Origin: GCA-003244245 sp052390495
Lineage (GTDB): Bacteria; Actinomycetota; Actinomycetes; Mycobacteriales; Pseudonocardiaceae
Reading direction: 5' to 3'
DNA: 64,000 nucleotides
Assembly: GCA_052390495.1 (NCBI GenBank)
Contig: JBQTGW010000037.1
Span: 1-64,000 of the forward strand
A model generated the notes under the pieces. It saw only the letters and a list, made by a program, of their open reading frames with translations. It had not been told where the DNA came from and ran no database searches. Positions 1 through 9,150 of this stretch are shown piece by piece. How positions within the stretch are numbered: the first letter of the stretch is position 1; every line of letters begins with the position of its first letter. A program made the translations under genes and the position numbers.

Positions 1-2
1 CC

Positions 3-74
3 GACCCGGAGACGGTACACCTGGTCGGATTACTCAGCGACGCCCAAGGCGCTCGGATGACCAGCCAAGAATGA
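3..74 (+). CDS. 3' end of a gene cut by the window edge
   Basis: Frame 3 is open from the left edge to a TGA and reads DPETVHLVGLLSDAQGARM plus four more residues. Its composition is like real protein, while the other two forward frames here read as arginine/proline-rich shadow. It could be the C-terminus of a gene that starts outside the window. With only 23 codons visible, no family can be named. The following stretch to the hicA stop has no ORF that I trust. Confidence 0.3.
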   Translation, partial: DPETVHLVGLLSDAQGARMTSQE

Positions 75-303
75 ACGACGTCCCTGGCGGACGTCGCACC
101 CAGACCCCGGCCGGTCGTCGGTTGAGCGGACCCCCCCCAGCTCCCGGCGACCGGTCGGCCCAACAGTGCGCGCGGCAGCTTTGCTGCCAGCTGGTCAGCC
201 GTCTGGCGTGGATGGTCGCTCTGACTTTGCCTACCTCGACCTCGACCCTCGATCCGGCCTCCCGCGTTCCTCGCCGAACCTGTCCGTACCTGGTCATATG
301 GGC

Positions 304-528
304 TCAGCTGAGCAGTTCGCGGAATTCGCCGGATTTGATGCCCGCTTGCCGCAGGATTGACGCGAGAGTGCCGCGCTTGACGGTGCCGTGTTGCGGGATG
401 ACCACGGCTCGGCCATCCGGGTGCCGATAGACGGCATGACTGCCCTTGGTGCGGACGTAGGCGAACCCCAGGGACTCGATGACGTGGGTGACCTTGCGGA
501 TCGGCAGGTCGGACAGGGCAGGGCTCAC
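304..528 (-). CDS. hicA: HicA-type mRNA interferase toxin (copy 1)
   Basis: A 74-residue protein of the HicA/YcfA family, a double-stranded-RNA-binding-like fold that cleaves mRNA when its antitoxin is removed. The sequence shows the family core: an N-terminal helix (LPIRKVTHVIESLGF), then the strand carrying the catalytic histidine in TKGSHAVYRHPDG, then a C-terminal PQHGTVKRGTLASILRQAGI segment. Full length for the family. The start overlaps the stop of the upstream hicB by four bases (ATGA), so the antitoxin is translated first and the pair is coupled. A second, broken copy lies about 9 kb to the right. Confidence 0.9.
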   Translation of the reverse strand: MSPALSDLPIRKVTHVIESLGFAYVRTKGSHAVYRHPDGRAVVIPQHGTVKRGTLASILRQAGIKSGEFRELLS

Positions 529-749
529 GCGGCGCCGGGTACTTGAAACGAGGTGACGAGGGGAGTGGCGGTCACATGCTGGTGGGGGTCCTCAACTTCG
601 GCTAGGTACAGCTCGACCGCCTCGGCGAGGTTGCTCAGCGCTTCAGGGATCGTGCGGCCTTGGCTGGCCACATCGACCTCCAGACACTGTGCCACGTACC
701 AGTCTTCCTCCTGGTGGATAGCGGCGGTGAAGTTCTGCGGTACCTCCAT
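525..749 (-). CDS. hicB: HicB-type antitoxin (copy 1)
   Basis: A 74-residue short HicB. These antitoxins have a degraded RNase-H-like fold that blocks HicA and usually represses the operon. The typical core is visible: FTAAIHQEEDWYVAQCLEVDVASQG, then TIPEALSNLAEAVELYL. There is no separate C-terminal DNA-binding domain, as in the short forms. It lies directly upstream of hicA in one operon. The upstream DNA carries a motif shared with three other loci in this window (see findings), a plausible site for autoregulation. It is nearly identical to the copy at 9544-9768. Confidence 0.9.
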   Translation of the reverse strand: MEVPQNFTAAIHQEEDWYVAQCLEVDVASQGRTIPEALSNLAEAVELYLAEVEDPHQHVTATPLVTSFQVPGAA

Positions 750-937
750 GACGCTTAGTGTGGCATCTCCCCGGTCTGGCAGCTGGCGGGTGCACGAGAT
801 GGAGACACGCCGTGCGCCAAAGCGTGCGACGGTTACCCCGGTATACGATCAACCGCCTGGCGCGGGTTGTCGGTCTGGCTTGGCATACTGAGTGCTTGAC
901 CAGCCGTTGCCTGCTGACACTGCCTGAGGACGTGCCC

Positions 938-1507
938 ATGGCCATGCCACTGCGCAACCCGGGGTCACTGATGACCCTGGACGAGTGGGTCGCGCTGCCC
1001 GAGGACAACACCTTTCGGTACGAACTCCAGGAAGGTGTCCTGCTGGTGTCTCCACGGCCCGCTCCCAAGCATCAGCAGGCCGCTTATCGGCTCGCCCGGC
1101 AGCTTGACGAGCAGCTGCCCTCCGGATGGGACTTTCATCTCGATGTCGAGATCGTGGTGCGTACCGGGTACCCGGCGATTGTGCGGGTGCCGGATCTCGT
1201 CGTCACGAGGGTCGGGGCGGCGGACAACCGATTGGCGGCGTCGGATGCGCTGCTTGCGGTTGAGATCATCTCGCCGGGTTCGCGGAATGTCGATCTGCAC
1301 CTCAAGCCGTGTGAGTACGCGGAGGCGAGGATCCCGCACTACTGGATCGTCGATCTCGATCCGCCTGCCCCGTCGATCACGGTCTGTCACCTGGGTGCAC
1401 CGGATATCGGATACGTCGAGGCTCCAGCGGCTACCGGTGAACTCGTCACGACCGCGCCGTTCAGTCTGCGCATCGACATTCCTGCGCTGGTTGCTCCCCG
1501 TTCCTAG
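938..1507 (+). CDS. Uma2-family (DUF820) restriction-endonuclease-like protein
   Basis: 189 residues with the PD-(D/E)XK layout of the Uma2 family. An acidic residue lies in VRVPDLVV (about residues 87-94), the Glu sits in LLAVEIISPGS, and a downstream Lys lies in the HLKPCEYAEARIPHYWIVD segment that closes the fold. I chose the ATG at 938 because GAGGA lies 7 bases upstream and family homology begins just after it. The longer open frame upstream looks random. Uma2 proteins are abundant in cyanobacteria and actinobacteria, often in many copies, and their substrate is mostly unknown. The 3' end overlaps a toxin remnant on the other strand. Confidence 0.85.
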   Translation: MAMPLRNPGSLMTLDEWVALPEDNTFRYELQEGVLLVSPRPAPKHQQAAYRLARQLDEQLPSGWDFHLDVEIVVRTGYPAIVRVPDLVVTRVGAADNRLAASDALLAVEIISPGSRNVDLHLKPCEYAEARIPHYWIVDLDPPAPSITVCHLGAPDIGYVEAPAATGELVTTAPFSLRIDIPALVAPRS

Positions 1508-1640
1508 AACTCACTGCGTGCGTGATCACATACGGCACGTCGGGCAGCTCGTTGACCATGTTGCCGGAGTAGATCAGCACCCGACGTGGTGAGTTGCCGG
1601 TCACCGTCCACACTTGACCGCTACGCGGCGGAGGAGCCAC
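1461..1640 (-). pseudogene. Truncated PemK/MazF-like toxin remnant
   Basis: On the minus strand, overlapping the 3' end of the ribbon-helix-helix antitoxin by about 20 bases, a frame opens with GTG and reads RSGQVWTVTGNSPRRVLIYSG. This resembles the first strands of PemK/MazF toxins (GQVW, then RRVLIYSG). After about 40 residues it runs out of frame sense inside the end of the Uma2 gene and stops after 59 codons, where MazF toxins need about 100. Only the N-terminus survives, so no active toxin is expected. The family call rests on a short stretch and is an inference. Confidence 0.5.
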
Positions 1641-1866
1641 GGTCCGCCTGTCCGCGCGCCCGGAGGTCCTCGCGTTGGTGGTAGTCGGCGAGCTGCCGCT
1701 GGGCGGCCTCGGGATGCTGTGCCCACCACTCGTTGGCCTCCTGGCAGAGCTGCCGGAAGTTCTCGCGTTCGATCGCGGCGACAACCCACGAGTGCACCGA
1801 GACACCGGCTGCGTCGGCGCGTTGCTTGACCTGTTCTGAAGGTTCTCGAACATAGAAAGCGGACAC
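1621..1866 (-). CDS. Antitoxin-like small protein, likely ribbon-helix-helix
   Basis: About 81 residues beginning VSAFYVREPSEQVKQRADAA, then GVSVHSWVVAAIERE. This is the strand-helix-helix pattern of small CopG/Arc-like antitoxins, followed by an acidic, Trp-containing tail typical of toxin-binding regions. Two GTG starts are possible, here and 9 bases upstream, and neither has a clear ribosome binding site. Its partner downstream is the truncated PemK-like remnant, so this is probably an orphan antitoxin. The DNA around its start carries the CGGACACACCGTGCACGAG motif also found upstream of hicB copy 2. Confidence 0.6.
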   Translation of the reverse strand: MSAFYVREPSEQVKQRADAAGVSVHSWVVAAIERENFRQLCQEANEWWAQHPEAAQRQLADYHQREDLRARGQADRGSSAA

Positions 1867-1937
1867 ACCGTGCACGAGCTGCGGACCCGCCGGGGGTGGG
1901 GGAGGGGTGGGGTCGGGCGGCTACGGTACGGCGCGTG

Positions 1938-4900
1938 ATGGAACAGGGCGTGCTTGGTGTGGTGCGGGAAGGGGAGATTCGGGACGAGTTGCAGCGGCTG
2001 GTGTTGGCCGACCTGCACGGTCCACTCGGCGGCGACGACGAGGAGTTCTCCGGCGAGAACCCGATCGACCGCTACCCGCTGGGCCGTCTCGCGCCCCGGG
2101 GCGAGGTATGGGAGCCGGATGATCAGGACGAGCTTGCTGCCGCCGATGCGGGCGATGCCAGTGAGGCCGACCCGGAGCCCAGCGCGCCGAACGTGCCCAG
2201 CCTCAACCCGTCCGCACTGGGCTTCACGGCACATGTTGACGGGCACGCGACCGAGCTCCGCGTTATGGCCACGTGGGCGCGCTACGAGCGCATCGTTTCC
2301 GACCGGGAGGAAACTATCGGTAAGCCGATGTGGCGGCGTGTGCAACAGGGCGGAACGGTCAGGCTGCGGCTCTCCGAAGGACCGCTCATTCCGCAAGCTT
2401 CCGATCCTGATCAGCCGGACGTCGTGGTGCGTGGCCGGGCCCGTAAGCACAACGGAAACTGGCTGGTCTCCCTGTTCCTGGAGAACCGCCAGAGCGAGCC
2501 GGACCGCAGACGGCACGCGCCGTCGTGGATCTTCCAGGTGCAACTGTCCGCGGCCGGCGGGGACGACCGGCCGGTGTTCCTCCCGCGGCCGGAACGCCCG
2601 AATGGCGGGGACCACGACGACGCGGCCGAACGGCAGCGGTTGGCCATGGCCTACCGGTTCCATCCCGAGTTCGCGTTCGGCAGCGGAGTGGCGGTGCATG
2701 CCGATATCGCCGTCGGCAACCCGCTACGGGCCAAAGAGATCCACACCCGGACGGTGCCCGACTACGAGATTCCGGCCACCGACGTGCCGAGCGCGGATAC
2801 CGATCCGGATCTCCCCGAGCTCGCCGACCTCGAACTGGACATGAAGCGGCTGGCTGAGCTCGCCGAGACCTCGGCTGACGTGTTGGCTGCGGCGCTGCGG
2901 CCGTTGGTGGTCGGTTACCGCGCGTGGATCAAGCGCAGAACCGCCGACATCGACGAACCAGGCGAGTATCTGGCCGACTACGCCGACCAGGCCCGTGACA
3001 ACCTCAAGATCGCGGCCCGCGCCGCTGATCGCATTGCGGCCGGTATCGATCTGCTGGCCCGCGACGACATCGCCCGGCGGGCGTTCGGCTTCGCCAACCG
3101 CGCGATGTACCTGCAGCGGTTGCACACCCAGGTGGCCGCGAAGCGCCGAGAGAACCCACAACGCGGCCTGGACGACACCGTGTCCGAAGTGGACGCCGCG
3201 AGCCGTCAACGCTGGCGGCCATTCCAGCTCGCGTTCGTGTTGCTGAACCTGCCTGCGCTGGCCGATCCCCGCCATCCCGAGCGTTCCGAGGACAGCAAGC
3301 AGGCGATCGCGGACCTGCTGTGGTTCCCCACCGGCGGTGGCAAGACCGAGGCGTACCTCGGGCTCACTGCGTTCACGATCGCGATACGCCGAGTGCAACC
3401 CCGCTACGGCGACCTGGACGCCGCCGCCGGAATCGCGGTGATGATGCGCTACACGCTGCGGCTGCTCACCATCCAGCAGTTCGAACGCGCGACGACGCTG
3501 ATCTGCGCCGCCGAGGTACTGCGCCGCGCCGACCCATCTACCTGGGGCGATCTCCCGTTCCGGATCGGCATGTGGGTAGGGGCCCGGGTCACCCCCAATA
3601 CCAACGACCAGGCCGAAGAGTGGCTCAAACAGCGCAGGCGTGCCCAGGGACCCGTGGTCCGGGGACAGGGCTCGCCGCATCAACTGTCCAGCTGCCCGTG
3701 GTGCGGCAGCAAGCTCGACGGCGGCCGGGACGTCGTGGTGCACAAGGCGTACCGGCGCACGCTGGTGCTGTGCCCGGACGTCTCGTGCCCGTTCGGAACC
3801 ATCCTGTTCGCCGAAAGCGGGCCGGACGCTGAGGAACGCAAGGGCCTGCCGGTGCTGGTCGTCGATGAGGAGATCTACCGGCATCCGCCGTCGCTGCTGA
3901 TCGGGACGGTGGACAAGTTCGCCCAGCTGCCCTGGCAAGGTGAGACGACCACGTTGTTCGGCCGGGTCAACCGCCGGTGTGAACGGCATGGATTCGTGAC
4001 CGACGACCTGGCGGCCAAGGAGTGGGAGCACGAACGCCACCAGCCCACCCCCGACGCGCCCGCAGCCCGGATCGTGGGGGTACCCATGCTGCGCCCGCCC
4101 GACCTGATCATCCAGGATGAGCTGCACTTGATCTCCGGCCCGCTGGGTTCACTGGTCGGGCTCTACGAGGGGGCCGTCGACAAGCTTGCTACCTGGCGGG
4201 ATCCGCAGACCGCCCGCAACGTCCGGCCCAAGGTCATCGCCTCGACTGCCACCGTCCGGCGGGCCAACCACCAGATCGGCTCGCTGTTCAACCGCGCCAC
4301 TGAGGTGTTCCCGCCCCCCGGCCTGTCCGCAGCCGACAATTTCTTCGCCCGCCAGCGCGATACCGCCTTCACCCCAGGCCGCCGCTACGTCGGCATCTGC
4401 GCGCACGGTACCCGAATCAAGTCGACCTTGATCCGGGTCTATGTCTCGGTGCTCGGCGCCGCGCAGAAGCTGCATGCACTCTATGGCCGCAACCGCGTCA
4501 CCGATCCGTACATGACGCTCGTCGGGTACTTCAACAGTTTGCGAGATCTCGGTGGCATGCGCAGGCTCGCCGAGGACGACGTCAGCACCCGGCTGACGCG
4601 AGCCGACGAGCGTGGTCTGGCCAAGCGTTTCGAACCCGAGATCAGGGAACTGACGTCGAGACTGTCTTCTGATCAGATCCGGCCGCTGCTCGACCTGCTC
4701 GCGGTGCCCTTCCCCCGAGGCGCGGGCAAGGACGCCCCCCGCCCCATCGACGTGCTGCTGGCGACGAACATGATCGCGGTCGGCGTCGATGTGTCCCGGC
4801 TCGGTGTCATGGTGGTCTGTAACCAGCCCAAGTCCACCGCGGAATACATCCAGGCCACCAGCCGCGTCGGGCGCGCGGCGCCGGGACTGGTGTTCACCGT

Positions 4901-5465
4901 GTACAACTGGGCCAGGCCACGGGACCTGTCGCACTACGAGAGCTTCGAGCACTTCCACGCGACGGTCTATCGGCACGTCGAAGCACTGTCGGTGACGCCA
5001 TTCGCGGAGCGCGCGGTGGATCGGGGTCTCACCGGTGTGCTGGTCTCCCTGGTCCGCGAGCTCGACCCCGCCTACAACGGCAATCTCCGGGCGCAGGACT
5101 TCAACAAGAACTCCCAGCTCGCTGATCACGTGGTCCGCTATCTCAAGCGCCGCGCCGAGGAGATCAGCGGACGCGAGACCAGCCGCCGGGTCGAGGACGA
5201 GCTGGAGGACCGGCTGGCCAACTGGGACCAGCAGCGCTCGACCGCGGGCCGCAGGCTCGCGTACGCCCAGCCGCCGCGGGCCGACGACATCGCCGGTCTG
5301 CTGCACAGCCCCACCGAAGGACCCTGGCGGCAGACGACGTGCCCGACCTCGCTGCGTGATGTCGAGCCAGGCATTCCGCTGTTGTTGCAGCCTCCCGGCG
5401 GGTACTCCGCCGCCGAACCACCGTTTCGCCCACCGGCCCCCGCTGACACCCCAGGGCGCGCCTGA
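1938..5465 (+). CDS. drmA: DISARM-type helicase DrmA
   Basis: About 1,175 residues, a large SF2-type helicase matching DrmA of the DISARM phage-defence systems. Numbering from the GTG at 1896, the Walker A motif WFPTGGGKTEAY lies near residues 476-487. A four-cysteine zinc ribbon (CPWCG, then LCPDVSCPFG) lies near 601-633. The DEXH-type box is IIQDELHLISG near 738. The C-terminal helicase motifs ATNMIAVGVDVSRLG and YIQATSRVGR follow after 955. I prefer the ATG at 1938; the upstream GTG is also open. The stop overlaps the drmB start (TGATG), so the two are coupled. The usual DISARM methyltransferase, DrmC and DrmD/DrmE are absent, so function as a minimal core is inference. Confidence 0.85.
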   Translation: MEQGVLGVVREGEIRDELQRLVLADLHGPLGGDDEEFSGENPIDRYPLGRLAPRGEVWEPDDQDELAAADAGDASEADPEPSAPNVPSLNPSALGFTAHVDGHATELRVMATWARYERIVSDREETIGKPMWRRVQQGGTVRLRLSEGPLIPQASDPDQPDVVVRGRARKHNGNWLVSLFLENRQSEPDRRRHAPSWIFQVQLSAAGGDDRPVFLPRPERPNGGDHDDAAERQRLAMAYRFHPEFAFGSGVAVHADIAVGNPLRAKEIHTRTVPDYEIPATDVPSADTDPDLPELADLELDMKRLAELAETSADVLAAALRPLVVGYRAWIKRRTADIDEPGEYLADYADQARDNLKIAARAADRIAAGIDLLARDDIARRAFGFANRAMYLQRLHTQVAAKRRENPQRGLDDTVSEVDAASRQRWRPFQLAFVLLNLPALADPRHPERSEDSKQAIADLLWFPTGGGKTEAYLGLTAFTIAIRRVQPRYGDLDAAAGIAVMMRYTLRLLTIQQFERATTLICAAEVLRRADPSTWGDLPFRIGMWVGARVTPNTNDQAEEWLKQRRRAQGPVVRGQGSPHQLSSCPWCGSKLDGGRDVVVHKAYRRTLVLCPDVSCPFGTILFAESGPDAEERKGLPVLVVDEEIYRHPPSLLIGTVDKFAQLPWQGETTTLFGRVNRRCERHGFVTDDLAAKEWEHERHQPTPDAPAARIVGVPMLRPPDLIIQDELHLISGPLGSLVGLYEGAVDKLATWRDPQTARNVRPKVIASTATVRRANHQIGSLFNRATEVFPPPGLSAADNFFARQRDTAFTPGRRYVGICAHGTRIKSTLIRVYVSVLGAAQKLHALYGRNRVTDPYMTLVGYFNSLRDLGGMRRLAEDDVSTRLTRADERGLAKRFEPEIRELTSRLSSDQIRPLLDLLAVPFPRGAGKDAPRPIDVLLATNMIAVGVDVSRLGVMVVCNQPKSTAEYIQATSRVGRAAPGLVFTVYNWARPRDLSHYESFEHFHATVYRHVEALSVTPFAERAVDRGLTGVLVSLVRELDPAYNGNLRAQDFNKNSQLADHVVRYLKRRAEEISGRETSRRVEDELEDRLANWDQQRSTAGRRLAYAQPPRADDIAGLLHSPTEGPWRQTTCPTSLRDVEPGIPLLLQPPGGYSAAEPPFRPPAPADTPGRA

Positions 5466-7303
5466 TGTCGCCGGTGGAGTCGCCCCCGCTGCGGGTCGGC
5501 GCGCTGCGACCGAACCAGCTGCTGCACACCTACGGCGTCGGCGCAATGGCCGACCTGCCGAACCTGTCGGTGGTGATGCTGGGCCTGGACTTCTGGAACC
5601 TGGAACGGTCACGGACAGTGCCGGAGGAACGACTCCTTACTGCGGTGCGCGCGAAGTTGGGCCAGCAGGTCGATGCGCTGCGGTTACCGCCCTACCTGCC
5701 CGAGACGTTCGACCCGTTCGCCGAGTGGACCAGGGTGGGTGTGCCGGTCGGCCTGTTCCCCGGTTGGCTGCGGTGTTCGCGCTGTCACCGCCTTGGCCGA
5801 GCCAGTGGCGGCTTCTTCGAACTGCTGAAGCACGCGGTCCAGCCGGACCAGATCCGCTATGTGCATCCGTGCGCGGGCCGGGGTGGTAGCCGGCCGGTCG
5901 CGGTGCCCGCCCGATTCGTGCTGGCCTGCGACGACGGGCATCTGGACGACTTTCCCTGGCTGTACTACGCCCACCGGGGTACCGAACCGGAATCCGGACA
6001 CTCGCTCAAGATGACTGAAAGCGGCAGCACTGGGGAGGCCGCCAACGTGTTCGTCTCATGCGACGAATGCGGAGTGCGCAGGCCGATGTCGGACGCCTTC
6101 GGTGCAGCGGCGGAGCTAAGCCTGCCCGCCTGCCGCGGCCGACACCCGCATCTCGGCGCCTTCGAGCCGTGCGACCGGCCCACCCGGACCCTGGTGCTGG
6201 GCGCGACCAACAGCTGGTTCCCCCTACAGCTCCGCGCGTTCACGCTGCCGCGTAACCGCAACCCGCTCGACCACCTGATCGCCGAGTTCTGGCGCAACCT
6301 GGAACCGCTGGCCAGCCTGCCGGAGCCAACCGCCAAGCAGCTCATGCCGACCCAGACGTGCTGGCCGGAGCTGGAACCCTACGGGGTCGATCGGGTGTGG
6401 CAAGCGATTCGATCGCGGGTCGCGAGCGGTGCACCCGCTCCGGAGCGGCCGAGCGAGCTCGATCTCCTGGCACCCGAGTGGGACGCCTTGACCAGCGGCA
6501 CGCCGGTGAACCTGCCCGACTTCACCACCCAGCACGAGCCGGTTCCCGTCGGCGCCCGCCCCTGGCTGCAGCGAGTCGTACTGGTGCCCCGGCTGCGCGA
6601 AGTCGCCGCGCTCTACGGCTTCACCCGCATTGATGCCCCCGAATGGGAGGTGCAGGACACCCCGGACAGCCGCCGGGCACCCTTGTCGGCCATCGAGCCG
6701 ACCTGGGTGCCCTGTGCCGAGATGCGGGGGGAGGGCGTGTTCCTGCGGTTCGACGAAAGCAGAATCGCCCAGTGGGAGAGCGGCACGGCAGCCCGCCAGC
6801 GCGAGCGGAACCTGCTGATCCCGGCTCATCGGGCCTGGTGCGAGCAGCGGCGGGTAGCTGCAGGCCAGTGGCCTGGCCTGCGCTATGTCCTGCTGCACAC
6901 CTTCGCCCACACCCTCATCCGCGAACTGGCCTTGGACTCCGGATACAGCGCAGCCGGGATCGGTGAACGGATCTACACCCGTGGTGGCGACGATCCGATG
7001 GCCGGAGTGCTGCTCTACACGGCGGCTCCAGACAGCGAGGGCACCCTCGGTGGGCTCGTCTCACTCGGTCGCACCGACCGGCTCGGCCAACTCATCGATC
7101 GTGCGCTGGAGGCCACCCGGCTGTGCAGCTCAGACCCGCTCTGCGCCGAGCACGATCCACGGGTACACGGCCGCCTCTACGGTGCCGCCTGTCACGCCTG
7201 CTTGTTCGCGGCGGAGACGTCCTGCGAGCGCGGCAACCAATACCTGGATCGAGCACTGCTCGTCGACACCCTGGCGACCACGGGCCGCGGGTTCTTCTCG
7301 TGA
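5465..7303 (+). CDS. drmB: DUF1998-domain protein DrmB
   Basis: 612 residues, partner of DrmA in DISARM and related systems. The N-terminus (LRPNQLLHTYGVGAMADLP) is the family signature. Cysteine pairs follow in LRCSRCHRLG and VSCDECGVRR, likely metal sites. The C-terminal third is a clear DUF1998 domain: RYVLLHTFAHTLIRELAL, then GGLVSLGRTDRLGQLIDRAL, and closing cysteines in CSSDPLCAEHDP and GAACHACLFAAETSCERGN. It is translationally coupled to drmA. DrmA and DrmB are known to act together as the DNA-engaging core. The next gene is convergent, so this operon has only these two members. Confidence 0.85.
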   Translation: MSPVESPPLRVGALRPNQLLHTYGVGAMADLPNLSVVMLGLDFWNLERSRTVPEERLLTAVRAKLGQQVDALRLPPYLPETFDPFAEWTRVGVPVGLFPGWLRCSRCHRLGRASGGFFELLKHAVQPDQIRYVHPCAGRGGSRPVAVPARFVLACDDGHLDDFPWLYYAHRGTEPESGHSLKMTESGSTGEAANVFVSCDECGVRRPMSDAFGAAAELSLPACRGRHPHLGAFEPCDRPTRTLVLGATNSWFPLQLRAFTLPRNRNPLDHLIAEFWRNLEPLASLPEPTAKQLMPTQTCWPELEPYGVDRVWQAIRSRVASGAPAPERPSELDLLAPEWDALTSGTPVNLPDFTTQHEPVPVGARPWLQRVVLVPRLREVAALYGFTRIDAPEWEVQDTPDSRRAPLSAIEPTWVPCAEMRGEGVFLRFDESRIAQWESGTAARQRERNLLIPAHRAWCEQRRVAAGQWPGLRYVLLHTFAHTLIRELALDSGYSAAGIGERIYTRGGDDPMAGVLLYTAAPDSEGTLGGLVSLGRTDRLGQLIDRALEATRLCSSDPLCAEHDPRVHGRLYGAACHACLFAAETSCERGNQYLDRALLVDTLATTGRGFFS

Positions 7304-7310
7304 CGGCGGT

Positions 7311-8438
7311 TCAGTTGTCGGTCGGCGGGATGATCTCGACGCTGGACACCCGGCTGACCTCGAACTGACGTCCGGTGTGCCGCAGCTGGCCGACCACCCG
7401 CAGCGGACGCTTGGCGCCGTGCGCGGAGAGCGCGAGGTCATACTCCCGGGAGGCCAGCCGCATGGTTACCCGGTCTTCGTGTCGCTGGCCGCCTGCCTCA
7501 ACCACGCCCTCGACCTGCACAGTGCCCAGCTTGTCAGTCGGGGTGCGGTGCAGATCCACCACCCGTCCGACGACGATCGCGGTCTCGATGACGGGGAGCT
7601 CGCGGAGGTACTGAGCGCCGTCCTTGAGTGCTGTGATCAGAGGTCGGTCGAATCGGACTGTCGGAGTAGCCAGATCCACCGGCCACGCCGGAGCCCATGT
7701 GAAGCGCATCTCGAAAGGACTTCGTCGTTGACCACCGATGTCGACCATTGCCTGACACAGGTTTGCTGAAACGCCGTCGCCGACTCGTTCGGCGAACGCC
7801 GTGAAGTCACTTCCGCCGGCCCTGGCCGCGGCTGCATCCTGAGCGGAACTCGTTGCCTGATACAGGTGCAGGAGTACTTCGCGGGAGGACACCGGTGGCT
7901 TGACGCTGGGCGGTGGTAAGGGGGTCTCCACCCGCAGCACGTAGCTGCCCCGGCTGGTCTGTCCCAGCCGCACCTGGTCCAGAAAACCGTGCGCCTGCGG
8001 GGGTTTCTTGCTAGGCAGTACTGTCGGCCGCTCTGATGAGACCGCTGACGTGGCCGCTGCGAGGAACAGGTCGCGCACACCCTTGATTGCGAGGTAACCC
8101 TCACGCAGCGGCGTCGATCCACTGGGGCCGTCCGGCATCATCCGGATGTACTGCACATCCAACATCGGGGAGCGCAGGTCTTGCAGGACGTCGGCCGCCG
8201 ACCGCTGCTCGACCGTCGACAACGCGCTCGTCAGCTCCGCTAGCCGGATCGGGTAGTCACGCAGCTCGGCGCTGTCGGGCACCAGTACTTCCGCTTCGGT
8301 GTCGGCCACAGTCCGAGTCCAGATCACTGTGCGGGCGTAGGTGCCCGTCTCACGCCAACCGGTTGCCCGTAGGTACGTGATGACGCCTGCCAGGTCAACC
8401 GAGGCCAGCTCACTGGCCGACACGCCAGCTGGCATCAT
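7311..8438 (-). CDS. Unrecognised 375-residue protein, second gene of a two-gene cassette
   Basis: No named family recognised. The protein opens with a short helical segment (LAGVITYLRATGWRETG), then WTRTVADTEAEVLVPDS and a helical region with DVLQDLRSPMLDVQYIRM. A middle segment reads QVRLGQTSRGSYVLRVETPL, and the C-terminal 90 residues look like a small beta barrel (IVVGRVVDLHRTP to RPLRVVGQLRH). No signal peptide or membrane segment is seen. Its ATG overlaps the stop of the DUF4365 gene (ATGA), so the two are co-translated. It ends 8 bases from the convergent drmB stop. A nucleic-acid-binding partner of the nuclease-like protein is a reasonable guess. Confidence 0.75.
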   Translation of the reverse strand: MMPAGVSASELASVDLAGVITYLRATGWRETGTYARTVIWTRTVADTEAEVLVPDSAELRDYPIRLAELTSALSTVEQRSAADVLQDLRSPMLDVQYIRMMPDGPSGSTPLREGYLAIKGVRDLFLAAATSAVSSERPTVLPSKKPPQAHGFLDQVRLGQTSRGSYVLRVETPLPPPSVKPPVSSREVLLHLYQATSSAQDAAAARAGGSDFTAFAERVGDGVSANLCQAMVDIGGQRRSPFEMRFTWAPAWPVDLATPTVRFDRPLITALKDGAQYLRELPVIETAIVVGRVVDLHRTPTDKLGTVQVEGVVEAGGQRHEDRVTMRLASREYDLALSAHGAKRPLRVVGQLRHTGRQFEVSRVSSVEIIPPTDN

Positions 8439-8959
8439 GCCTCCCTGCGCTTCGGTTCGTCGTGCATCATCGCCCGTAGAGCATCCACGGTAAGCAGGTT
8501 CGCGCGTGGGACGGGAACCCGGACCTTGGTGTCTGGGTCCACGTTCACCCGATCATCGTCTCGCAACGACCGCCAGTAGGCGGCGTACTTCAGATGCACC
8601 GAGTCGGGGCTGACGGTCGCGTAGTCGACCCAGTCGTCGGGCACGATGACCAGGACAAGGAAGCGGGGCAGCGCGAAGTCCGCTCCGGCGAGTTCATTGA
8701 AATGTCTCGCCCTCAGCTGGTATTGCCAATGCCCGCCCTGCCAGACCGCCCGGCGGCGGGACCATGACTTGACCTGCACCTCGATCTTGGGATGGCGGGT
8801 AACTCCGGAAACGCTCTTGTGGCTGATCGTAAAGTCGCATCCGTCCACGTCGAGTTCCGGTCTGGACACGATCAGGCCAGCCGCCGACGCGAGTACCCGG
8901 ACGAACGACTCGCCGAACAACCCCTGATGCTGGTTCGGGTCCAACCCCATACTCACCAC
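8435..8959 (-). CDS. DUF4365 (PD-(D/E)XK nuclease-like) protein
   Basis: 174 residues. The motif order of the PD-(D/E)XK fold is visible: Glu in LFGESFVRVLASAAGL, Asp in ELDVDGCDFTI, and E-x-Q-x-K in PKIEVQVKSWSRR. A Trp/Tyr-rich middle follows (HWQYQLRARHFNELAG). This matches DUF4365, a family found in defence islands and attached to larger defence proteins. The conserved acid and lysine residues suggest an active metal-dependent nuclease. Starts at 8959, 8956 (GTG) and 8950 (ATG) are all possible. It is the first gene of a two-gene operon facing drmAB. Confidence 0.75.
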   Translation of the reverse strand: MVSMGLDPNQHQGLFGESFVRVLASAAGLIVSRPELDVDGCDFTISHKSVSGVTRHPKIEVQVKSWSRRRAVWQGGHWQYQLRARHFNELAGADFALPRFLVLVIVPDDWVDYATVSPDSVHLKYAAYWRSLRDDDRVNVDPDTKVRVPVPRANLLTVDALRAMMHDEPKRREA

Positions 8960-9150
8960 TCGATCGAGTAACGGTCGGCCACACCGTACTTGATCTCTCC
9001 GCGCGGGGTGTGGCTGCTGTCAGCGGTCCGGGGCGAGGCCTGAGTACTACTCCAGGGCCGTCGGCCGGCGTGTCGTCGGTCGTTGTGGTGGGTCATCCCC
9101 GTGCCAGGACCGTCCGGACCGTCCGGGTCTTCCTCCACGACATACCCGAT

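Noticed and set aside
2724..5612. Long minus-strand open frames opposite drmA (2724-4127 and 4149-5612)
   Set aside because: GC-rich shadow frames. They lack family motifs and ribosome sites, and the + strand carries clear helicase motifs.
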